Made by a program: the position numbers and the translations under genes. A DNA stretch of 64,000 bases from Macrococcus equipercicus (GTDB taxonomy: Bacteria; Bacillota; Bacilli; Staphylococcales; Staphylococcaceae): positions 1-64,000 of the forward strand of contig NZ_SCWC02000005.1 of the NCBI RefSeq assembly GCF_004359525.2. Reading direction: 5' to 3'. The stretch's first letter is position 1. The number at the start of each line of letters is the position of its first letter. Positions 33,664 to 42,494 of the stretch are shown piece after piece. The notes under the pieces were generated by a model. The model ran no database searches and was not told the origin of the DNA. It saw nothing but the letters and a program-made list of their open reading frames with translations.

Positions 33664-33691
33664 TAAAAAAGACCTGTAGTTGAACAGGTCT
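33664..33691 (-). terminator. Terminator of the 87-aa phage gene
   Basis: AGACCTGT (33670-33677) and ACAGGTCT (33684-33691), followed on the minus strand by TTTTTT. It overlaps the stop codon of 33690-33953. Confidence 0.8.
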
Positions 33692-33953
33692 AAATTTTCT
33701 CATTCATCTTTAGCATTTCAATCATCAGTTCTGTTACTTTGATAGTCTGCACGCGCTCCTGGTTAACGTCTTTCATCTGATCCACATCATCAGTGTCATA
33801 AAAGTAATCAATCACTGACGCATAGGATTTGCGGCCAACGACAATCGTTTCACCACGTTCCACTTTAATCTGGCCATCCGCAATAACTAGACCTTCTTTT
33901 ACATCAGCATGCAGCTCATGTATTAAGTCGTTGTAATCATAACTCAACTTCAT
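33690..33953 (-). CDS. Phage hypothetical protein (87 aa)
   Basis: Starts MKLSYDYNDLIHELHADVKE. Strand-helix pattern with GQIKVERGETIVVGRKSY, C-terminal helix KVTELMIEMLKMNEK. Small proteins with this beginning occur near the end of the late region of staphylococcal phages; function unknown. Preceded and followed by terminator hairpins, so it is its own unit. Confidence 0.6.
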   Translation of the reverse strand: MKLSYDYNDLIHELHADVKEGLVIADGQIKVERGETIVVGRKSYASVIDYFYDTDDVDQMKDVNQERVQTIKVTELMIEMLKMNEKI

Positions 33954-33978
33954 CCCATCACCCCTATTTAATTATACA

Positions 33979-34018
33979 AAAAAAGCCGCCTATCTCTATA
34001 TGAAATGAGCGACTTATA
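33979..34018 (-). terminator. Weak terminator after the coiled-coil membrane gene
   Basis: AAGTCG and CGGCTT arms with a long loop, then TTTTTTT on the minus strand. Confidence 0.4.
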
Positions 34019-34058
34019 AACTGTTATTAATGATATTAAAGGTTAAAGCGGATGTACC

Positions 34059-34631
34059 TTACCACCATCCCGCTAATTTAGCTATTACACCAAGTATTGC
34101 TACTCCGAGGCTAGTACCACTTATTGACCACCCTATGATAGTATTGCGATCAGTCTTTCTTTCCTTACGCATATTCTCTTTCATTGAAGAAAAGTCATCT
34201 TTTTGCTGCAATTTTAGTTCATTGAACTGTTGTTGCTGGGTAGTTCTAAATTCATTGAACTGCTGCTGCTGATTTATTATAGATTCACTGTTCTGCTTCT
34301 GTTGTTCTAATTGGATGTTTTTAAAACCATTTTCAATTGAAGCAGTGATACTTGAAGACAGAGATTGAAATTTTTGTTCTTGAAGCGTCTCATGATTTTT
34401 AAATTTATCATCAATATAACTTCTTATATCCATTTCTAACTTCATAATATCAACTCCTTCATTTGAACTATTAATTTCATTATACCCATAAATCAACTTA
34501 TCAGCACTATTATTGATGCTGTTTAAATAAAAATTGCTTGAACTAGAATTAAAAGTGGCATCAGATTCTTCCAACATTTCATTTGGTTGAAACTTTGGAT
34601 TATCGGAGATCATATGTATGTCAGCACTCAT
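34059..34631 (-). CDS. Accessory phage protein: disordered N-part, coiled coil, C-terminal membrane helix
   Basis: 190 residues in the full frame, which begins directly after the stop of the upstream gene (TAAATG). Residues about 65-150 form a Gln-rich coiled coil (repeated QQQQFNE blocks), and about 165-187 form a membrane helix (GWSISGTSLGVAILGVIAKL) ending AGWW. A strong internal site (AAGGAG) precedes an in-frame ATG at 34445, so a 128-residue form is likely too, or instead. AT-rich relative to the neighbouring late genes. Paired with 34632-35030 between endolysin and prophage end, the place where phages carry lysogenic conversion or exclusion genes. Function unknown. Confidence 0.65.
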   Translation of the reverse strand: MSADIHMISDNPKFQPNEMLEESDATFNSSSSNFYLNSINNSADKLIYGYNEINSSNEGVDIMKLEMDIRSYIDDKFKNHETLQEQKFQSLSSSITASIENGFKNIQLEQQKQNSESIINQQQQFNEFRTTQQQQFNELKLQQKDDFSSMKENMRKERKTDRNTIIGWSISGTSLGVAILGVIAKLAGWW

Positions 34632-35030
34632 TTATGATTCCACTTTCTCAACATGAAGTAAAATTTTTAATTCACTATCTGCAATCTTTAGAGAAATATA
34701 ATGTATACCAGCTTCTTTAAATTCAATGTTAGAAAGAAATATAGTAGAATACATATCACCTAATACAGGTTTATTAGCATCTTCAGGTTCAAGATCGAAT
34801 GAAATAGAACCGCTACTAATAATATCTTTAGTACATTCATGTCCTATTTCAATATTTAACTCATGCCTTTTATGTTCAAGTTCAATAAGTCCAAAAGCCA
34901 GTTGAAATGAGTAATTATTAGGTAAATTTTTAAGTTGTATCGTTGTAAAGGGTTCATTTAAAGCTATACTTCCATTAGAACCATTAATTGCACCTTTAGC
35001 AACAGCACCCCATGCTACTCTAGCCATCAC
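34632..35030 (-). CDS. Accessory phage protein with DUF6941-like beta fold
   Basis: 132 residues. Start MMARVAWGAVAKGAINGSNG, then strand-rich segments typical of an immunoglobulin-like sandwich (YSFQLAFGLIELEHKRHEL, GSISFDLEPEDANK, IHYISLKIADSELKILLHVE). The pattern of an N-terminal name-like strand plus LIELEHKxHEL recalls DUF6941, but I hold this loosely. First gene of the accessory pair; its promoter should be in 35031-35110. Confidence 0.6.
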   Translation of the reverse strand: MMARVAWGAVAKGAINGSNGSIALNEPFTTIQLKNLPNNYSFQLAFGLIELEHKRHELNIEIGHECTKDIISSGSISFDLEPEDANKPVLGDMYSTIFLSNIEFKEAGIHYISLKIADSELKILLHVEKVES

Positions 35031-35112
35031 TTACACCTCTCTTCAATAGTTAAAGTAAATATAACTTAAAAATTTAGATTAAGATAGAAAGAACATATAT
35101 TCGTATTAAATG

Positions 35113-35146
35113 TAAAAAGCCGCCTACTCAAAAGAGATAGACGGCT
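35113..35146 (-). terminator. Terminator of the lysis module
   Basis: AAAGCCG and CGGCTTTTT arms with inner pairs, after the endolysin stop on the minus strand. Confidence 0.75.
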
Positions 35147-35164
35147 TTGACTTTTATTAGGTTA

Positions 35165-35965
35165 TTATTTAAACACTTTACTCACTTGCAATCTATCTAA
35201 CCAGATCCAGTCGTTGCTGCCCTGTCCTGTTAAATCTCCTGTGTAGATACGCCCCCATCCGTCGTGCTGCTCAAAGATATAGACTACGTCGCCAGGATTG
35301 AGCGAGTAGCCGGCCTTTGAATCCCAGTTAAATCCTGTTGCTCTGCTGCCTTTACGTTTACGCACCTCTGCACCCCAGCTGTCGATGGTACCCATCACAT
35401 AGGCCTCGTTTGACCGACCACGATTGACATCAGGTTTAAATGTTGGTGGCAGTACTTTAGCCTTAACTTTTTGAGCTGCTCTTTTAACAGTCGCTGCTGC
35501 CTTTTTAATGACTGATTGATTGTATAATGGCCGGATAAACCACTGCGGATTGTCATAAGCATGCACACGCTTTGTCGCCATCTCCCAGCCTGTGCCGCCA
35601 CGCTTCGGACCCTCTGTCCAGCCGCCGTTTAACCAGTTCTGCTCGACGACCACAATCTGGTTAAAGTCGGCACTTGAAACGACTGCGACGTGACCAAAGC
35701 CATTGCCTAGCTGACTGCCCCATACTACAATGTCACCAGGCTCAGCAATAAAGTCGGCGTCATTTTTATAGACAGTCGCAAGGCCGGTAAAGTCGTTGCT
35801 AAACGGGATGTCTTTTGCCCCCTCACCATGCAAAGTACCGCCTGTTACAAAATTATAAAAAGCGTTCGCATAGTCAAAACATTGAAATCCATAATAACCG
35901 TCAAAATCATACTTGCGTCCGATGGATTGAGTGATCCAGTCTAAAGCCTCTTGTCTAGTTTTCAT
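35165..35965 (-). CDS. Endolysin: CHAP domain plus SH3b
   Basis: 266 residues. The CHAP amidase/endopeptidase domain (about 1-150) has the catalytic Cys29 (GFQCFDYAN) and His92 (GFGHVAVV), with VVEQNW completing the site. A basic Ala/Lys linker (about 153-172, KKAAATVKRAAQKVKAK) leads to an SH3-type wall-binding domain (about 185-262). There is no amidase_2 or amidase_3 domain between them, so it is a short version of the staphylococcal type. Needs the holin to reach the wall. Confidence 0.9.
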   Translation of the reverse strand: MKTRQEALDWITQSIGRKYDFDGYYGFQCFDYANAFYNFVTGGTLHGEGAKDIPFSNDFTGLATVYKNDADFIAEPGDIVVWGSQLGNGFGHVAVVSSADFNQIVVVEQNWLNGGWTEGPKRGGTGWEMATKRVHAYDNPQWFIRPLYNQSVIKKAAATVKRAAQKVKAKVLPPTFKPDVNRGRSNEAYVMGTIDSWGAEVRKRKGSRATGFNWDSKAGYSLNPGDVVYIFEQHDGWGRIYTGDLTGQGSNDWIWLDRLQVSKVFK

Positions 35966-35998
35966 TTATTATTTCCTCCCTATATTAAAATGACAGCC

Positions 35999-36370
35999 TT
36001 ATTGGCTGTCCTTTGTGTTATCTACTTTGACTTGTGACTGATCAGTTACTTCCTGTTGTCCTTTTATGATTACTTCCATGTCCGGGTCTGTCGGTCCGAC
36101 TTTCTCTTGATTAAAACGACTGTCTCTCCAAGCTCCTTTAATATCAAAAGATTTAAGAGACGCATACAAAGTCGTCAGAAAAGTGATAATAAGGTATGGA
36201 TTCGAAAAGAATGTCGTAATCAGTAGATGCAGACGAGGCCAGCTGTTTAAATCAGCCAGTGATGTATTTGTCATGGCCATAACCGGCATAAAGGCAGAGA
36301 GTATAATTGGCACGTAAATCCATAAGTTCTTGAGCTTTGCTACAACGTTGTTTCCTGCAATCATTTTCAA
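35999..36370 (-). CDS. Phage holin (phi LC3-like)
   Basis: 123 residues. Two membrane segments (LWIYVPIILSAFMPVMAM and FFSNPYLIITFLTTLYASL) with the family-like NPYxI...DIKGAWRDS junction and a charged tail. Sits directly before the endolysin in the usual holin position. Overlaps the upstream membrane gene by 4 bp (ATGA). Confidence 0.75.
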   Translation of the reverse strand: MKMIAGNNVVAKLKNLWIYVPIILSAFMPVMAMTNTSLADLNSWPRLHLLITTFFSNPYLIITFLTTLYASLKSFDIKGAWRDSRFNQEKVGPTDPDMEVIIKGQQEVTDQSQVKVDNTKDSQ

Positions 36371-36807
36371 TGTGTTTCCTCCTTCATTTGTTCAAAGTGT
36401 TTAATAGCTCGCCGCTGCTGCTTGAGTTTCCTTTTCTCCTCAGACACTGTGATGATTTTATACATATTAATCACTGTGCCGATAACCAGAATAAGCGCGT
36501 ATGCTAAACCGACTGTCGGATAATTGGTAAGGAATGTGGCTGCATTACATACAATGTAAACAAATCCATATAGATTAACGATGAATCTGTACAAGTCCCA
36601 CTCTATAAATAGCATCGTGAAATAGAGAACAAGCACGATGACTGATGCAATCACTACATTCTCCTCACTGCCGAACAGCTGCTTATAACTTGTATAGATG
36701 TCCAAATCGCCGCGTGAATCGAACATGTCAGGCGATATGATTAATGTGATAGCTGTGATGAATGCAAAAAGCGACATCGCAGCCTCATGAAAATTAGGTC
36801 TCTTCAT
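36367..36807 (-). CDS. Phage membrane protein (146 aa) of the lysis module
   Basis: Four hydrophobic segments (SLFAFITAITLIIS, VVIASVIVLVLYFTMLFI, FIVNLYGFVYIVCNAATF, GLAYALILVIGTVINMYKII) and a very basic tail (KRKLKQQRRAIKHFE). Ends in an ATGA overlap with the holin. May be a second holin-like or anti-holin protein; no family recognised. Confidence 0.65.
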   Translation of the reverse strand: MKRPNFHEAAMSLFAFITAITLIISPDMFDSRGDLDIYTSYKQLFGSEENVVIASVIVLVLYFTMLFIEWDLYRFIVNLYGFVYIVCNAATFLTNYPTVGLAYALILVIGTVINMYKIITVSEEKRKLKQQRRAIKHFEQMKEETH

Positions 36808-36831
36808 ACAGTTTTCTCCCTTCTTTTTGTA

Positions 36832-37116
36832 CTACCATTTAATGATTCCTACTCTGGCCATAATTAAATTGACAATAGCCAAAATGATGGCACCGAGGGC
36901 AATCCTCAATGCCCATTTTCGCCATTCCGATTCAGCTTCGATGTGCTTCAGTACGCTCTTCAGTTCCTTGTCGTCAATGATATCCTTGTCCTGCAAGGCT
37001 CTTACTAACCCTTCCAGTTTTTTAATGGCATCTGCCTGATCGCTCTGTGTGTTATATAGCGTCATCAAGATGGTATACAGCAGTTCATCTTTGACTCTCT
37101 CTATCAATCCTTTCAT
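36832..37116 (-). CDS. Phage protein with C-terminal membrane helix (94 aa)
   Basis: Helical, with a heptad-like middle (DAIKKLEGLVRALQDKD, KSVLKHIEAESEWRKW) and a C-terminal membrane anchor (ALRIALGAIILAIVNLIMA). The layout is like XhlA-type haemolysin proteins, which precede holins in Bacillus phages; that link is by layout only. First gene of the lysis operon, after the terminator at 37152-37179. Confidence 0.6.
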   Translation of the reverse strand: MKGLIERVKDELLYTILMTLYNTQSDQADAIKKLEGLVRALQDKDIIDDKELKSVLKHIEAESEWRKWALRIALGAIILAIVNLIMARVGIIKW

Positions 37117-37151
37117 CCCAATAAACCGCCCTCTTTTTTATTTAGTTATAA

Positions 37152-37179
37152 TAAAAACCCCTCACAACGTAAGAGGTTT
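37152..37179 (-). terminator. Terminator after the tail fibre gene
   Basis: AAACCTC and GAGGGGTTT arms on the minus strand followed by TTATTATAA. Separates tail and lysis transcripts. Confidence 0.65.
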
Positions 37180-37229
37180 GATATTAAAAATTGTTAGCTA
37201 CAATATCAATCTTTTGCTTGATATCTATA

Positions 37230-40100
37230 TCACTTTGACTCTTCATATATCAATGCGGACGTCCCCTCATTTAGCATGATCTGATCCATCGTTACAACGA
37301 GACTCGTTGGCGTTGCATACTTATAGATAAATGCTTGCTGATATGACTGCAGTGCAGCACCTGAAGCTGACTTACCACAGCTTGTAGCAGTCGCAGAATC
37401 GTAACCCCACCGTCCGTATGAATCTGTTTTAAATGTGACGGTAACTGTCCGTGGTGCTGATGATGCCATGACCGCTGTCGAGTTTGCAAGATAGTATGCT
37501 TCAGTGTCAGGTGTTGCTGTGAGCTGATAAGAAAGTGTATATAACGTGCTTTTTTGCAGCCCTTTAAACAGCATGTAAATATACCTTTCATTATTTGCTG
37601 TGTTAGCGCCATCATAACTTGCGTTGCGGAACACAATTTTGTCCTTGCCGATTGTCCAATTCGTTGTCGAGATGCCAGACTGAACATTGTTCCAGTTAAG
37701 TTCAAGGCGTGTGTTCAGCGCTTTACTTGCCGTCACGCCAGCAGCCGTATTAGACGTGGTATAAGCCGTATTACTCATTAAACCAAGTGAATTGGATGAC
37801 GTGCCTGTCTGTTCAGCCAAACGTCTTAAAGTATATTCCAGAGTCCTTGTGTAACTATACTGCATTAATGATTCAGACCCATTGTTATGCACCATATACT
37901 GTTTAGTGCCTGTCTTAAATTGATGAGAACCTTTAACTTTAAACCGTTCGAACTCCGAATGATAATCGCCCGAACCGAAGCCGACAGAGATAGGAGTATT
38001 TTTTTGGTTGATTAATACGCAGTCAATCAATACACCTCCCCAGATGTCAAAACTGTTAATAGCACTGTTAGCCGTGATGACGTTGGTTACGTTGTTGAGT
38101 AAAAATTTGCGTTTATGCTTTAACCTAAATAAACAATCAGTACACATTAAATCTTTGAGTACACCGTTGTGTAACCCATACTCGCCTGACGGGATATCGT
38201 TGAGGATAGACGAATCGCCTAAATAATCGTTCATGTAAAAGTCGCAGCCTTCAATTTGACCACCTGAAATAGTGCTGAATACATTAGCTGCTGCGCCTGT
38301 TAATACGCCTGCACTATTCACATTATCAGCGGCATACATCACGATTCTCGATAGCTTCCCCGCAGCCGTTTTGCCTCGTAATTCGACACCCTCCAATGTC
38401 ACGCCCTGCGCTGTCATGAGTATGATCGGATAGTCTCCCGGGTGGTCTGAAGGTGTCTCAATCAAGATGTTCTTGATGAACACGTTCTTAGTCAGCAATG
38501 TTGATGTGACAGATAAACCTGAACACGCATTGTTACGCATAATAATATTAGTCAGGGTGGAATTACCATTATACAAATGTGTCTTCCACGCTGTATTAGT
38601 CGTATTGTCGTTGCTGATTGGTGATTGATGCGGTTCTAAATCAATCCCGCCCGCAGGATTAAATGTCATCCAGATGCCCTCTGTCGTCTGATTCATGCCG
38701 TTATTTTCGGCGATAATATTATTAAAGCTGTTATTGGCATAACCTAAACCACTAATCCCGAGCCTGCCGTTACCATTAACCGTAATATTGTTTAATATGC
38801 CATTTGTCGATTTAACTGCTGTGCTTGTGCCATAGTCAAGATAAAAGCCATCTGCAATACCATCAACCTGCTGATTGCATGAGGTCACATTTTCGATGAC
38901 AAAGTTATTGCATCCTTTCAATAAAACACCGTGTCCGCGTCCTGTTTCTAAACCGTGACCGTCTGTCCAGCGCGGATTGTCAAATTTTTTAGAGGTAAAT
39001 CCAGTCTGTAATTTTGTCTTATAATTCTCGCCGTCCACGATGAGATTCCGAAGGGTAAAGTAAGCCGCTTTTTCAAATAAGAAAGGAATGACTGGCTCTT
39101 CTTTCGAATACCACAATCGGGCAGATTCATTGTGAAACGAAGCAGATCGTGTATAGCCGTCCAACGGCATATTGACGACTTTCGCACCGTTGAAGTCCAG
39201 CGTGAAACCAGACCCTTTAATTCTAATGTGGTCTGCACTACCTGCTTCAGGAACACCATCAACATTTTTTATCGTGACATACCTGTTAATTCGGTAGACA
39301 GCTTTTCTGATGGTGCCGTTGTCATTGTAAAACGGCAAGAATCTGATGTTCGCCCCGCTGTTGTTATTAATATAGTTCGCCATGCGTTGAAACGCTGCAT
39401 AATTATCAGTCACACCGTCTCCGACAAAGCCGAACTCTTTGTTTGCATTAGTAGTTAATACTTTAATGTCATAAAGCGCATCAAAATTTATGTTATACAA
39501 TACAATCCATTTCTTTCCGTCAAATACATATACTTTATTTTCAGCGATTACGCCTCGTACTTCTTTAAGTTCTGCGGGGGTTGGTAATTCGCCAAATGTT
39601 TGTTTCGGCTCTTTAAGTTTAAACTCATTCTGAGTCAGCCACTGTGCTGTCGCTTCCTTGTCCACATACTCCTGTGTATTCGCAGAGATAAACGTCTTGA
39701 CTGACTGGTCCAGTTCTGCAAGTGCCTGATCTCTTGTCAGGCTGTTGATGACCCTCAGCTCTGCTTCATCATGCGTGATCGAGACAAATACTTCAAAGTT
39801 GCCGTCACTCGGAAACTTGACGCCGGCATTTGTGGTTACTTCCAGTGTGTGTGTATGCGCCTTAAGGTCGTTTTTAACCTTAAACGATAGCATGCCGTTT
39901 GTAATCTGTTCCGTGCTTTTCTGTCTAATCTCATTGTCCACCATATCAAGCAGCGTGACCGTGCATGATGTCGTCAGTGTGTTCAGAAGACTACCGTCTG
40001 GTCCGCAGAGTAATAACTCGATGGGCGATGTATTGTCTGACTGTTTAATCGTGACATAGTTATGGTAGTAGTTCTTTGTCTTGATACTATTAATGTCCAT
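37230..40100 (-). CDS. Baseplate upper protein / tail fibre with beta-helix
   Basis: 956 residues. Residues about 1-115 look like the BppU N-terminal domain (YHNYVTIKQSDN, PIELLLCGPDGSLLN, HTLEVTTNAGVKFPSDGNFE). Residues about 228-700 form a right-handed beta-helix of the pectate-lyase type beginning GFVGDGVTDNYAAFQRMANY, with repeated short strands rich in Asn and Gly. The last 200 residues look like a carbohydrate-binding or trimerising end. Such proteins bind, and sometimes cut, wall teichoic acid or capsule; they set host range. A depolymerase active site was not identified. Confidence 0.8.
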   Translation of the reverse strand: MDINSIKTKNYYHNYVTIKQSDNTSPIELLLCGPDGSLLNTLTTSCTVTLLDMVDNEIRQKSTEQITNGMLSFKVKNDLKAHTHTLEVTTNAGVKFPSDGNFEVFVSITHDEAELRVINSLTRDQALAELDQSVKTFISANTQEYVDKEATAQWLTQNEFKLKEPKQTFGELPTPAELKEVRGVIAENKVYVFDGKKWIVLYNINFDALYDIKVLTTNANKEFGFVGDGVTDNYAAFQRMANYINNNSGANIRFLPFYNDNGTIRKAVYRINRYVTIKNVDGVPEAGSADHIRIKGSGFTLDFNGAKVVNMPLDGYTRSASFHNESARLWYSKEEPVIPFLFEKAAYFTLRNLIVDGENYKTKLQTGFTSKKFDNPRWTDGHGLETGRGHGVLLKGCNNFVIENVTSCNQQVDGIADGFYLDYGTSTAVKSTNGILNNITVNGNGRLGISGLGYANNSFNNIIAENNGMNQTTEGIWMTFNPAGGIDLEPHQSPISNDNTTNTAWKTHLYNGNSTLTNIIMRNNACSGLSVTSTLLTKNVFIKNILIETPSDHPGDYPIILMTAQGVTLEGVELRGKTAAGKLSRIVMYAADNVNSAGVLTGAAANVFSTISGGQIEGCDFYMNDYLGDSSILNDIPSGEYGLHNGVLKDLMCTDCLFRLKHKRKFLLNNVTNVITANSAINSFDIWGGVLIDCVLINQKNTPISVGFGSGDYHSEFERFKVKGSHQFKTGTKQYMVHNNGSESLMQYSYTRTLEYTLRRLAEQTGTSSNSLGLMSNTAYTTSNTAAGVTASKALNTRLELNWNNVQSGISTTNWTIGKDKIVFRNASYDGANTANNERYIYMLFKGLQKSTLYTLSYQLTATPDTEAYYLANSTAVMASSAPRTVTVTFKTDSYGRWGYDSATATSCGKSASGAALQSYQQAFIYKYATPTSLVVTMDQIMLNEGTSALIYEESK

Positions 40101-40111
40101 AGATGCCCTCC

Positions 40112-40330
40112 TTAATTAACTTTAATTTCATTGAGTACATCAAGTGGCGTCAATTCGATGCCGTCCTTGACTTTGATTTCACCCTCGACAATCTCCAACT
40201 TGTCAATCTGCCGTGCATGCTGCTCGTCAGTGATGATAGTCGCTGAGTAGTTGTCATCGACCAGCATGTTCAGGCCGCCTTTGACGATAACCGACTGCCT
40301 GTCAATCTCCTTAATAAGTAATGACCACAT
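40112..40330 (-). CDS. Small tail-region phage protein (72 aa)
   Basis: Start MWSLLIKEIDRQSVIVKGGL with AGGAGG before it. Predicted strands then a helix (LTPLDVLNEIKVN). Between Tal and the fibre, a place for small baseplate components. Not recognised. Confidence 0.6.
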   Translation of the reverse strand: MWSLLIKEIDRQSVIVKGGLNMLVDDNYSATIITDEQHARQIDKLEIVEGEIKVKDGIELTPLDVLNEIKVN

Positions 40331-40340
40331 AACAATCCTC

Positions 40341-42056
40341 CTATAGATTAGTATTAGTCGTGCCTACAAACATCTCACGGGTGTAAATGGTTGCCCCGGG
40401 TGTGGCCGAGTTAAACCTTAAATAAAAGTCCAACCGCTCGCTCGTGATCTGCTGAAGGTCAACTGTCAGTGTCACCTGTTGTTGATTGCCAGACCCGACT
40501 GACGTGATGGTCGCCGATTGATAAAACTTGGTCTCTGCCCCTCTAAAGTTGATAACTTCGACCATCCCAGTTGCGCCCGGCGTGTCCATGTAACATGATA
40601 AAATAATCTTTAAATAGCTCTGCTGCGGTACAATCTGGTATGCGTCAAACACAGATGGTTCTGTGTTTTGCGTGTCAAAAAATACGCTGTCCTCTGGTTG
40701 ATTGACGCCCGCCACTTTAAACTGCGGATGATACCGCCAGACTGCTAGGTTAAACTGTGTTACACCATTTTTGATAGGTTGATAACCGTTGGCGTCAGTC
40801 ACTGTCAGTACACCACGGACTTTACCGGTAATAACTTCCTGATGGTAATTGACTTCCTTCTTAATGTCATTCGTCGTAGAGGTCAATCGTCTTTCCATCA
40901 GACGACTCTTTTCTGCTGCTTGCTGTGCCTGTACTTCTGCAGAGGTCAATGGCCGTTCACCAATCCGGATAGACTTGTTCTGCGGGTTCATAATGTCCTC
41001 TGTCGTGGCCACGATCCTTAACACCTCGCCATTAATACCGAGCTCATCCACATAGCACCTATGTTTGTTACCTCGCTGAATCTGATCCGGCTCTAGGTCA
41101 ATGGTTGATAGATCCAGTACATTGACGTCAATCTGGACCTTTGCTACCTGTTTTTTTATCTCCGCTACTTTTGCCTGTCCTGCCTGAAGTACAAGTTCCG
41201 GCGAATCCTTATCATCAAATACTTCTGTGCCCGTCTGGATGCCATAGAGTTTAATGAGTTCCGGGATGTCAATGTAGGACTTGCCACCGTTGACAGAATC
41301 GATTGTGATACGCGCCTGCTGATTATACTGATTGGTTTCTGCTGACCCTAGTGGAATTAACCTGGTAATCACATCGAGTGGATCAATCGTCTTTTTAATT
41401 GACTTGATGTTCCTACCGATTTTAAAAGGTGTCGTCTTCACAACCGTCGTTTCATCGAGCCAGTCAATGTACGTGCCGTCAGCTTCATATCGTGCATAAA
41501 TCTCACCGCCCCACCGATTAACGCCGTCATCACGTATGTGATCCATCGTGGACTTTTCAGGCGTCGTATAGGCATAGCGCGTGGTGTCATATGACGGGTC
41601 TGTCGAAACCTCAACCTTTTTGGTAAACGTCACGTTCCCCAGCTTGAGTTGCTTGTAAGGCTCGACAGCTGCATTGTGCTTTGATAATAGCGCCGATAAA
41701 TATTGCCTTGGCGTATAGTTGGTATACGTTGCATAAGATGGATAGCTGTCGTGCAGATAAGCCATCGCACCTTCAGCTGTGTAATCGGAGTCATACAGGC
41801 CATCCTCACCCATCTGATTCGATGGCAATAAAATACGCCCGCGAAACACAATCTCGTTGGTTTTGAGATTCTGTACTTCAATGAGCGTTTTTAATGAGCC
41901 GATATATAAGTTGTGATGGATCATATCAAATCTAAATTCATCAATCGCATCCACTGCTTTCTCCAGGGTTCCGGATTTGAGCAGATTGTCGTTTGATAAA
42001 TAATCGAAGATGGCCGAACGAGGTCCGCCATCTTCGTAGATATCTACCTTATACAA
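40341..42056 (-). CDS. Tail-associated protein (Tal), prophage endopeptidase tail family
   Basis: 571 residues. The first 380 residues resemble the gp18/Tal baseplate hub (MYKVDIYEDGGPRSA, VFRGRILLPSNQMGEDGLY, EGAMAYLHDS, NGKSYI-like segment); the C-terminal part is a beta-sandwich (ITSERLDFYLRFNS). Begins with TTG at 42056, abutting the Dit stop, with GAGG eight bases upstream. Caps the tail tip under Dit and opens for DNA exit. No separate muralytic domain seen here; those are in the tape measure. Confidence 0.8.
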   Translation of the reverse strand: MYKVDIYEDGGPRSAIFDYLSNDNLLKSGTLEKAVDAIDEFRFDMIHHNLYIGSLKTLIEVQNLKTNEIVFRGRILLPSNQMGEDGLYDSDYTAEGAMAYLHDSYPSYATYTNYTPRQYLSALLSKHNAAVEPYKQLKLGNVTFTKKVEVSTDPSYDTTRYAYTTPEKSTMDHIRDDGVNRWGGEIYARYEADGTYIDWLDETTVVKTTPFKIGRNIKSIKKTIDPLDVITRLIPLGSAETNQYNQQARITIDSVNGGKSYIDIPELIKLYGIQTGTEVFDDKDSPELVLQAGQAKVAEIKKQVAKVQIDVNVLDLSTIDLEPDQIQRGNKHRCYVDELGINGEVLRIVATTEDIMNPQNKSIRIGERPLTSAEVQAQQAAEKSRLMERRLTSTTNDIKKEVNYHQEVITGKVRGVLTVTDANGYQPIKNGVTQFNLAVWRYHPQFKVAGVNQPEDSVFFDTQNTEPSVFDAYQIVPQQSYLKIILSCYMDTPGATGMVEVINFRGAETKFYQSATITSVGSGNQQQVTLTVDLQQITSERLDFYLRFNSATPGATIYTREMFVGTTNTNL

Positions 42057-42494
42057 TTAGAGGACCTCGCTTCCATCAATGATGTTAACCGCATAAGGCT
42101 TTGCCTCGAACTTAAAGTCAACGTTTAGGCGTCCTTTTGCGATGTCATGCTCAAAGTTTAAACTGGTGCATTTAGCGACGTAGCAATAATCCTTCTCATA
42201 ATCCAGAACAAGCTGCAGCCATCCTTTGTTCAGCAGCCACGCTGTCAGTTCCCGCTTTGTCTGAAACTGACTCGTGTTGCGTTCCATCTGGATATAGCCT
42301 TTGACTGTTATCTCACGGTTGTTATACCGCTGTCGTCCGGATATTGCAGAGAAATCATAATCACCGTCCATGTGAGCTACTTTATCACGTATCTCAATGG
42401 CCTCCGGATTAGGAGTGGCCAGCTCCGTAATCCTCAGCTCAAAAGTCAACGAGTGCCGGCCATTATAAGTAAATCCTGTAGACCTTATTCTCAT
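42057..42494 (-). CDS. Distal tail protein (Dit)
   Basis: 145 residues. Short Dit-type protein with the N-terminal belt-forming fold (HMDGDYDFSAI, REITVKGYI) and no long carbohydrate-binding insertion. Position between tape measure and Tal is the standard one. Overlaps the tape measure end by 4 bp (ATGA). Confidence 0.85.
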   Translation of the reverse strand: MRIRSTGFTYNGRHSLTFELRITELATPNPEAIEIRDKVAHMDGDYDFSAISGRQRYNNREITVKGYIQMERNTSQFQTKRELTAWLLNKGWLQLVLDYEKDYCYVAKCTSLNFEHDIAKGRLNVDFKFEAKPYAVNIIDGSEVL

